Shown piece by piece: positions 24,535-30,622 of a DNA stretch of 30,622 nucleotides. The stretch covers positions 1-30,622 of the forward strand of contig CAYMAZ010000040.1 of the NCBI GenBank assembly GCA_964388575.1, read 5' to 3'. How positions within the stretch are numbered: the first letter of the stretch is position 1; each line of letters begins with the position of its first letter. The notes beneath the pieces were generated by a model that did not search any database, had not been told where the DNA came from, and saw only the letters and a program-made list of their open reading frames with translations. The position numbers were made by a program, and so were the translations under genes. The DNA is from CAYMAZ01 sp964388575 (GTDB taxonomy: Bacteria > Bacteroidota > Bacteroidia > Bacteroidales > DTU049).

Positions 24535-26712
24535 GTGAAAGAAGTCAAAGAAATAGTTGAACAATACCAGGTAACTGATCATCCTCTGACTCTTGAACAT
24601 TTAAGAGTACTCGGAGGGGCAAACTATTTCAGTGGAGGTCCTGTTATTCATATGCGGGTCAATCTCAATGAATACGATGAAATCTTCACGAATGATATTT
24701 CGGGCTTTTACGAAAAACTTGCAATGACATTACCGACACTGATAGAGCATCATTGTTCCGAAGGTGTTCGGGGCGGTTTTTTTATTCGGGTTCAGGCAGG
24801 AACCTTGCTGGGCCATGTAATTGAGCATGTTGCTATTGAACTTCAGGCACTTGCAGGAATGAATGTGTCCTTTGGAAAAACCCGAAGCACACTCAAACAA
24901 GGCGTTTACAATATCGTTTTTCGTTTTTCCGATGAATATGCCGGATTATTTGCAGGAAAAGCAGCAGTTAACCTTATCAACGCTCTGCTCTCCGAAAATG
25001 AATTCCCACTCATGGACATTATCGAACAGCTCATTTTCATACGGGAAAAACATTCACTTGGTCCAACAACACAAGCAATTGTTGATGAGGTTGAAAAACG
25101 TGAGATTCCATGGCAGAGACTTGATGAATACAACCTGATTCAGATTGGCACCGGTATTTATCAGAGAAGAATCCGATCAACCCTAACGCCTCAAACTTCA
25201 ATGCTTGCTGTTGAAACATCTCAGGACAGATTTCTCACAAATATGATCCTGAATGATGCCGGACTTCCTGTTCCTCAAACTATGTTAAGTAATTCTGCTG
25301 AAGAAATTGAGAGATTCATCAGACTAAAGCCAGGAAAATATTTTATAAAACCAAGATTCCGAACATCTTCATTCAGTCAGGGTGTTATCGTTGATCAACT
25401 TTCTGATATCCGAAGTCAGCTCGATCTCATGGTATGTGATAACCAACAATTTATAGTTCAGCCTTATCTTTCAGGAGAAATTATCAGATTACTGGTTATC
25501 GGAAATCAATGTTGCGCTGCAGCCCGTATTGATTTACCATCCATCAAAGGAGACGGAATTAAATCTATCAAACAGCTCATTTCTGATTTAAACAAGGACC
25601 CAAAACGATCTGCAGGAGATAAAGGTATCCTGAGCTTTATCACAGTCGATTCAGAAACCCGGCTGATACTTCAATCTTTGAATCTGACTTTAGATTCAAT
25701 TCCCGAAATCGACCGGCAAATCATATTAAAAAATAGCCCTAATCCAAATAATGGAAGTTTCTCTGAAAACATTACCGACCTGATTCATAAAGATTACAGG
25801 TCACTCGCCGTAAAAGCAGTCCATGTCTCCGGCCTTGATGTTGCAACTGTCAACTTCAAAACAAAAGGAATATCAGTATCACCATACAACACAAAAGCTT
25901 TCATCACTGATTTGTATTCAGCGCCCAATTTCAGAATGTACATTAAACCAACCGCAGGAGAAACAGAACCTGTTGTACCTATCTTTGTAGATCACATACT
26001 GAGGGAAAACGAAAAATTTCACATTCCCCTAGTTTCTGTCACCGGTTCCGTTGGAAAAACAACATTCACCAAAATTATACACAAGGGATTGTCCTCAATG
26101 GGTCTCAAAACCGGCATGTCCAATTCTGAAGGATTATTTCTTTCGGGGCAAAAAATAAAAGATTCTGAAATTATTGATCCCAGGTTTGTTCATTTATTAC
26201 TGAAAGATCCTCATACTGAAACAGCTGTTATTGAAACACCGGTTGAAAGCATCATGAATTTCGGATTGGGATATACGCTTGCAGATTTTGGAGTTGTGTT
26301 AAATGTAACTGAGCAACATATAAATGAAATTGATATCCGAAGAAATGATGATCTGGCATACGTCAAATCTGTTGTTGCCGAAGAGGTCAGAAAAGAGGGT
26401 TACGCCATTTTGAATGCTGATGATGAGTTGATCCGAGAAATGCAAAACAGAATTAACTCAGCTATCGCATGGTTCTCCAAAGATCCAGACAGTCCGTTTG
26501 TTCAAAATCTCATCAACTCCCAATCTACTATTGCCATTGTCCGGAACAACAACATTGATATTTTATACAAAGGGACAAAAACGAACATAAAACTGTCAAA
26601 CATAACTCATCTTACAGATGACAAAGGAGCACTATACGATTCAGTTGTCGCTGCAATTCTCCTGCTTCATCTTGCAGGATATGACATGAACAATGTTGAC
26701 CAGTTGTTCTGA
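24535..26712 (+). CDS. Divergent, C-terminally short cyanophycin-synthetase-like ligase
   Basis: 725 aa from a GTG start, 5 nt after the methyltransferase. The order matches CphA. An N-terminal domain (about 1-165) includes VRGGFFIRVQAG and GHVIEHVAIELQALAG. An ATP-grasp region (about 220-480) contains AVETSQDRFLTNMIL. The Mur-ligase core (about 490-725) has VTGSVGKTTFTKI (P-loop K508) and YAILNADDELIREM. CphA1 has about 870-900 residues and joins Asp and Arg; here the final Mur lobe is absent and the gene ends at the core. In the ATP-grasp, the expected metal-binding Asp, Glu and Asn of CphA align with N440, D459 and Y461, and the glycine-rich loop has become RFRTSSFSQGV. Substrate and activity are therefore uncertain. 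No nearby frame restores the lost lobe, because the convergent tlpA-like gene starts 14 nt downstream. Confidence 0.85.
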   Translation: MKEVKEIVEQYQVTDHPLTLEHLRVLGGANYFSGGPVIHMRVNLNEYDEIFTNDISGFYEKLAMTLPTLIEHHCSEGVRGGFFIRVQAGTLLGHVIEHVAIELQALAGMNVSFGKTRSTLKQGVYNIVFRFSDEYAGLFAGKAAVNLINALLSENEFPLMDIIEQLIFIREKHSLGPTTQAIVDEVEKREIPWQRLDEYNLIQIGTGIYQRRIRSTLTPQTSMLAVETSQDRFLTNMILNDAGLPVPQTMLSNSAEEIERFIRLKPGKYFIKPRFRTSSFSQGVIVDQLSDIRSQLDLMVCDNQQFIVQPYLSGEIIRLLVIGNQCCAAARIDLPSIKGDGIKSIKQLISDLNKDPKRSAGDKGILSFITVDSETRLILQSLNLTLDSIPEIDRQIILKNSPNPNNGSFSENITDLIHKDYRSLAVKAVHVSGLDVATVNFKTKGISVSPYNTKAFITDLYSAPNFRMYIKPTAGETEPVVPIFVDHILRENEKFHIPLVSVTGSVGKTTFTKIIHKGLSSMGLKTGMSNSEGLFLSGQKIKDSEIIDPRFVHLLLKDPHTETAVIETPVESIMNFGLGYTLADFGVVLNVTEQHINEIDIRRNDDLAYVKSVVAEEVRKEGYAILNADDELIREMQNRINSAIAWFSKDPDSPFVQNLINSQSTIAIVRNNNIDILYKGTKTNIKLSNITHLTDDKGALYDSVVAAILLLHLAGYDMNNVDQLF

Positions 26713-26725
26713 CTTCAGGCTGGAT

Positions 26726-27820
26726 TTATTTCAGCTTTTCATGAATAAACTCATCCAGTTGTTTTCCTCTCAGGTTTTTGGCAATGATTTTTCCATTACT
26801 ATCAATAATGACATTAGCCGGAATTGAAGTTACACCATACATTTTGGAAACAGTTGATTGCCAACCCTTCAGTTCACTCACATGAGCAGGCCATGCAAGC
26901 TTATCGCTGATAATTGCATTTTTCCAACCTGTTTCATTATTGTCAAGTGAAACAGAAAAGTACTCCAGCCCTTTATCCTTATACTCATTATAAACCTGCA
27001 CCTTGTGTGGATTTTCTCTACGGCAGGGCGAACACCATGAAGCCCAGAAATCAATCACAACGATTTTTCCTTTCAGCGGATAAAGTGACATTGTATCCTT
27101 CTCAATACCTGGCAATCGTATATCAGGAGCTGTTGCCCCAATCCCAGTTCGTTTTTCATTCGCAACCTTGTCACCAAAACTCTTAATGATCATATTTTGA
27201 GGATACGTTGCAATCAGATTATCTGCAACATCCTCATATAATTGCAGATAACGGCTTATGTCTATTTTTTCAATAAAGAACAAACATGCCGGCGAGGAAC
27301 TGTTGGTCTGGATGAGCTTTAAAAGTTCATCTTGTTTCTGAGCAAGAATCACATCAATTTTCTCCTGATACTCTGCAGCCTTTTCCTGAGTTTTCAGTTC
27401 TTCTGCCAGTGCGTTATATTCACCAACCAGACTATCAATCCTGGATTGCAATGCATGTTCACTTTTCTCAGCTTTATAAATCAAAGAAGTATGGGGAGAT
27501 CCTTTAATCTGTATGCTTTCAAACAGGTTGTTCATGTCTACTTGAATCAATGCCTGATCTCCTGGCAAAGCAAGAACAACAATAAAAGCATTTTGAGTAA
27601 ATGATATTTTAAAAAACTCCAGCTGCTCAATATCAACTTCAAAAATTAGAGAATTGTTTGATAATTGAATATTTTTTTTCTGAAACCACCCTTTATTAAA
27701 AGTTTCAATGGTGACATTTTGTGCGGGAGGATTCTGAAAATCAACCTGCAATTTAAAAGACTTCTGTCCAAATGACAGAAGTGAAATTATTAAAACAAAA
27801 ATTGAAATATACACTTTCAT
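26726..27820 (-). CDS. TlpA-like thioredoxin-family protein with DUF4369-like N-terminus
   Basis: A 364-aa protein with a signal peptide (MKVYISIFVLIISLLSFGQ). A beta-rich N-terminal domain of DUF4369 type (about 20-115) is followed by a helical linker and a periplasmic thioredoxin domain (about 235-364). The latter has VIDFWASWCSPCRRENP (redox cysteines C263 and C266) and the cis-Pro region TSIPANVIID. Such proteins reduce or shuffle disulfides in the periplasm, for example during c-type cytochrome maturation. Monocistronic, with TAnnTTTG at 27845-27852, and convergent with the ligase-like gene 14 nt away. Confidence 0.9.
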   Translation of the reverse strand: MKVYISIFVLIISLLSFGQKSFKLQVDFQNPPAQNVTIETFNKGWFQKKNIQLSNNSLIFEVDIEQLEFFKISFTQNAFIVVLALPGDQALIQVDMNNLFESIQIKGSPHTSLIYKAEKSEHALQSRIDSLVGEYNALAEELKTQEKAAEYQEKIDVILAQKQDELLKLIQTNSSSPACLFFIEKIDISRYLQLYEDVADNLIATYPQNMIIKSFGDKVANEKRTGIGATAPDIRLPGIEKDTMSLYPLKGKIVVIDFWASWCSPCRRENPHKVQVYNEYKDKGLEYFSVSLDNNETGWKNAIISDKLAWPAHVSELKGWQSTVSKMYGVTSIPANVIIDSNGKIIAKNLRGKQLDEFIHEKLK

Positions 27821-27844
27821 AAATAGATAAATTTAAATGTCTTA

Positions 27845-27852
27845 CAAAATTA
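27845..27852 (-). promoter_or_regulatory. -7 promoter element (TAATTTTG) for the tlpA-like gene
   Basis: An exact TAnnTTTG on the minus strand, 24 nt upstream of the ATG at 27820. Confidence 0.55.
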
Positions 27853-27902
27853 ATAAAAAATGAGAAGACTGCAATCAGAATATGCTCGTCCAAATGAAAG
27901 CT

Positions 27903-28454
27903 TTAAGCACTTATCACTTCATCCATCTTCACGTCTGACAGATCTGCAGGAACTTCACTGATCAATTGAAAATCAAAACATACTCCCACTTTGAAAGCAT
28001 TCACAGTCTTTGGAAGAAGCTTATCATAATATGCTTTGCCCCTTCCCAAACGATTCATATTTCTGTCAAAAGCGACTCCGGGCACGATGATCAGATCAAT
28101 CTCATCAAAATCAAAAAAAACCTTTCCATTTGGCTCCAGAATTCCAAATGCCTGTCCAATTTTCATTGAACTTTCACCTTCAAAAATCCGCAACTCCAAC
28201 TCATTACCCTGAACAACGGGCAAAAGAATTGTCTTTGAATCAGCCCATTTCAGAATAAAATCTTTGGTCTGTACCTCATCATTCATGGACCAAAATGCCA
28301 TCATACATCGTGAGCTTAAAAACCATGGCTGCTTTTCAATAATCTGAAAAATATGTTCTGACTTCACTTTCTTTTGTTCGTCTTTCATTCCTTTTTTCAA
28401 CTCTGAAATTCTCTTTCTGAGTGATTTCTTCTGTTCGAATATTTGATTTTCCAT
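27903..28454 (-). CDS. 5-formyltetrahydrofolate cyclo-ligase
   Basis: A 183-aa cytosolic enzyme (MTHFS, YgfA/FAU1 family) that converts 5-formyl-THF to 5,10-methenyl-THF with ATP. Visible family regions are LRKRISELKKGM at the N-terminus (folate and phosphate contacts) and the signature IIVPGVAFDRNMNRLGRGKAYYD at about residues 123-146, where the usual GxGxGYYD is GRGKAYYD. The length is normal. It follows dnaG by 5 nt and is probably cotranscribed with it. Confidence 0.92.
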   Translation of the reverse strand: MENQIFEQKKSLRKRISELKKGMKDEQKKVKSEHIFQIIEKQPWFLSSRCMMAFWSMNDEVQTKDFILKWADSKTILLPVVQGNELELRIFEGESSMKIGQAFGILEPNGKVFFDFDEIDLIIVPGVAFDRNMNRLGRGKAYYDKLLPKTVNAFKVGVCFDFQLISEVPADLSDVKMDEVISA

Positions 28455-28459
28455 AATGA

Positions 28460-30415
28460 TTAATCCAGTCTTGTTGTTCCCAATTTTTCAGCAATTTCTT
28501 TCATTACTGATTGAATTATCTGTCGATGGACAAGAAGATCATTCTGTTCTTCAACATCATCTGTTTCAGTCAATGATTGATCAATATTTTTAAGCTCTTC
28601 CTGTAAACGATACAATTTGTAATACGCAATAGAATTCTTTACTTCACGGCTCAACAGTTCAGGGGCATTATCAACACTCAAAACGTTGACATTAAGCTCA
28701 TTTTTCCAGTTTGGACTGAGGGTAAAGGGAGAAGTAATCAAATCAACCAAAAAACTTCTGAACCGCATCTCAGTTATTGACGACACCCATGTATCAGGAT
28801 CTGGCAATGTGCCTTCCTGATAGTGACTCCTGAAATATTCGAAAACTCTTGCTGAATCTTGATCTTTTATTTGAAAATTATCCTTCAGTAGTGACCTGAT
28901 AACATAATCACCCACCTGAATTTCTGTTTGTAACTTTTCACCCTGCTCATCCAGAACAACAATTGGTATATGTTTGCTATAGTAATTCAGCAACAGACCC
29001 GCAAGCCGAATTTCCAGATTATCAAATGAACTGAATGATTCCAAATGCTGAACAGGATGTGCCGTATCATGACCTTCAACTGCGGCTTCCTGAAAATCCC
29101 TTTTATCACCCAGAAATTTCTGCCTGAGGATTTTAGATACTTCAGCTGAAAGAATTTGTTCATTGATATGAATAATATCACTGCATTCCCTTATAAAAAG
29201 CACTCGTGTAATTCCGTCAGGAATCCTGGCTATACTTTGTACAATATCTTTAATGATTGAAGCCTTTTTTATTGGATCATTCCCAGCTTCGGAATTCAAA
29301 AATTTTGCCTTATAGTTTATGAAGCTCTCCGCATGTTTATCAAAATAATCAGCTATATCAATATCACGATTGGTCGTGGCAAAAGAGTCTGGATCTTCAT
29401 TTTCAGGCAGCATCAATACCTTCACGTTCATTCCTGTTTCAAGCAACATGTCAATACCTCTGAATGCTGCTTTTACACCTGCAGAATCTCCATCAAACAA
29501 TACAGTGACATTGGATGTGTAACGTTTGATCAGCCTGATTTGGTCCTCTGTCAGACTTGTTCCTGAAGATGCAACCACATTCTCAACTCCTGCCTGAAAG
29601 AGTGAAATCACATCTGTGTACCCTTCAACAATATAGCAACTGTCATATTTCACAATTGCATTTTTGGCCATATTCAAACCGTAAAGAACTCTACTCTTAT
29701 GATATACCGCTGTTTCAGGAGAGTTCAGGTATTTTGCTGCCTTAGCATCAGACTTCATGATCCTTGCACCAAAACCAAGAACCCTACTTGAAATACTATA
29801 AATTGGGAAAATCACTCTTCCTCTGAAACGATCAACAAAGTGTGTTGATTCAGCTGCAAGGCCTGCTTTTTTTAGCAATTCATGATCATATCCTTTTGAA
29901 ATGGCAAATTCAACAAAGCCATTTTTATGATCCGGAGCGTATCCCAACCCGAATTTCCTGATCGCTGAATCACTGAATTTTCTTTTCTTAAAGTATGACA
30001 ATCCAACACTTTTTCCTTCATCAGTTGAAAGCATAAAGTCTGAGTAATATTTCTGAGCCATTTCATTGAGCAGAAAAATCAATTGCTTTTCGTCTTCCTG
30101 TTGCCTGTCTTCCTCTGTTTCCTCTTTTTCAACGATCTCAATATTATATTTTTTTGCAAGATAGCGCAAAGCTTCGGGATATGTAAACTGTTCATGTTGC
30201 ATGATGAAATTCACACTCCCTCCTGCCGCTCCACAACCAAAACACTTGTAGATGTTTTTTGCAGGTGAAACCGTAAATGATGGTGTTTTTTCATTGTGAA
30301 AAGGACATAATCCGATAAGATTAACCCCACGTTTCTTCAGGTTGACAAACTCACCAACTACTTCCTCTATGCGGCTTGCATCATTTATTCTCTGTATATC
30401 ATCCGTTGATATCAT
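28460..30415 (-). CDS. dnaG: DNA primase
   Basis: 651 aa from ATG 30415. It synthesises RNA primers at the replication fork. The N-terminal CHC2 zinc ribbon has LCPFHNEKTPSF and YKCFGCGAAGG. The catalytic core follows, with the RFRGRVIFPI block and the TOPRIM motifs VEGYTDVISLF and FDGDSAGVKA. The C-terminal helical region should bind DnaB helicase. An in-frame ATG at 30478 would add 21 residues (MGGSFLARIKF...), but known primases start close to the MISTDDIQRI form, so I prefer 30415. The 5-formyl-THF cyclo-ligase gene lies 5 nt downstream. Confidence 0.95.
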   Translation of the reverse strand: MISTDDIQRINDASRIEEVVGEFVNLKKRGVNLIGLCPFHNEKTPSFTVSPAKNIYKCFGCGAAGGSVNFIMQHEQFTYPEALRYLAKKYNIEIVEKEETEEDRQQEDEKQLIFLLNEMAQKYYSDFMLSTDEGKSVGLSYFKKRKFSDSAIRKFGLGYAPDHKNGFVEFAISKGYDHELLKKAGLAAESTHFVDRFRGRVIFPIYSISSRVLGFGARIMKSDAKAAKYLNSPETAVYHKSRVLYGLNMAKNAIVKYDSCYIVEGYTDVISLFQAGVENVVASSGTSLTEDQIRLIKRYTSNVTVLFDGDSAGVKAAFRGIDMLLETGMNVKVLMLPENEDPDSFATTNRDIDIADYFDKHAESFINYKAKFLNSEAGNDPIKKASIIKDIVQSIARIPDGITRVLFIRECSDIIHINEQILSAEVSKILRQKFLGDKRDFQEAAVEGHDTAHPVQHLESFSSFDNLEIRLAGLLLNYYSKHIPIVVLDEQGEKLQTEIQVGDYVIRSLLKDNFQIKDQDSARVFEYFRSHYQEGTLPDPDTWVSSITEMRFRSFLVDLITSPFTLSPNWKNELNVNVLSVDNAPELLSREVKNSIAYYKLYRLQEELKNIDQSLTETDDVEEQNDLLVHRQIIQSVMKEIAEKLGTTRLD

Positions 30416-30524
30416 TACTTTTTTATCCCTTTCTGCGAAATTACAAAATTTTATGCGTGCAAGAAACGATCCACCCAAATTTCATCAATAATACTATTCC
30501 ATTAATCATCAGCCAATATCAATC

Positions 30525-30556
30525 AAAAAGGCTGCCTCTGATGAAGCAGCCTTTTT
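30525..30556 (-). terminator. Rho-independent terminator of the right-edge T9SS gene
   Basis: AAAAAGGCTGC (30525-30535) and GCAGCCTTTTT (30546-30556) form a perfect 11-bp stem with a 10-nt loop. It is flanked by A5 and T5 on the two strands. It lies 25 nt past the TAG of the minus-strand fragment at the edge, so it most likely ends that gene. Confidence 0.85.
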
Positions 30557-30581
30557 GTTTCATTGTATTTTATACAGTGTT

Positions 30582-30622
30582 CTAGTGAACAATCATCTTT
30601 CTGGTCAGCTGTTGTCCTTCAA
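30582..30622 (-). CDS. C-terminal end of another T9SS-secreted protein (partial)
   Basis: At the right edge the minus strand reads EGQQLTRKMIVH followed by TAG (30582-30584), entering from outside the window. This is the typical last strand of a type A T9SS sorting domain, and a strong terminator follows it. Only 12 residues are visible, so nothing can be said of the cargo. Confidence 0.7.
   Translation of the reverse strand, partial: EGQQLTRKMIVH

Noticed and set aside
26690..26740. A frameshift explaining the short CphA-like protein
   Set aside because: The convergent tlpA-like gene begins 14 nt after its stop, and no other frame there encodes a Mur-ligase lobe.
30416..30478. Longer dnaG start at 30478
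   Set aside because: The extra 21 residues do not resemble primase N-termini, and the ATG at 30415 gives the usual start.

Overview
The window looks like a scaffold from an uncultured, AT-rich member of the Bacteroidota. Five proteins, one of them only a C-terminal fragment at the right edge, carry type IX secretion (T9SS) C-terminal sorting domains. At least 13 transcription starts are preceded by the Bacteroidota -7 element TAnnTTTG. A run of ten Ns (14717-14726) marks an assembly gap. Order and family cannot be fixed from the sequence alone.

Layout. 1-500: tRNA-Gly(GCC) and tRNA-Leu(UAA) on the minus strand, each followed by its own terminator. 683-5121 (+): a KamA-family radical-SAM aminomutase whose substrate-pocket residues look more like a glutamate than a lysine 2,3-aminomutase, then pyruvate phosphate dikinase. 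5267-5356: a nested inverted repeat acting as a terminator between convergent genes. 5355-7087 (-): a two-gene unit of a zinc-ribbon methyltransferase and a family 2 glycosyltransferase. 7169-7759 (-): an exported nitroreductase. 7948-10671 (+): xseA, xseB and a class V aminotransferase, overlapping. 10666-20287: mostly secreted proteins on the minus strand. These are a T9SS endonuclease/phosphatase-fold protein, a small six-repeat YESRA protein, a lipoprotein, a T9SS SGNH/PKD protein, a 921-aa T9SS repeat protein and a GEVED/Asp-box T9SS protein whose sorting domain is cut by an in-frame UAG. A YhcC-type radical SAM gene lies among them on the plus strand. 20489-26712 (+): a tight unit of a large exported helical protein, dipeptidase E (peptidase S51), a methyltransferase and a divergent, C-terminally shortened cyanophycin-synthetase-like ligase. 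26726-30415 (-): a TlpA-type thioredoxin, 5-formyl-THF cyclo-ligase and DnaG. 30525-30622: a terminator and the last residues of another T9SS cargo.

How the genes fit together. Housekeeping functions (tRNAs, ppdK, exonuclease VII, dnaG, folate salvage) are interspersed with envelope and secretion cargo. The most unusual unit is 20489-26712. It pairs an S51 peptidase, the family that also contains cyanophycinase, with a cyanophycin-synthetase-like protein that has lost expected ATP-grasp residues and the last Mur-ligase lobe. That suggests a non-canonical isopeptide or amino-acid ligase pathway rather than ordinary cyanophycin storage. The second is the small secreted repeat protein at 12069-12404, whose 13-13-16-13-13 spacing matches what I recall of the DUF6150 / 7(1)-knot family. 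Two possible recoding or error sites (a UAG in a sorting domain and an A10 run at the end of ppdK) also deserve attention.
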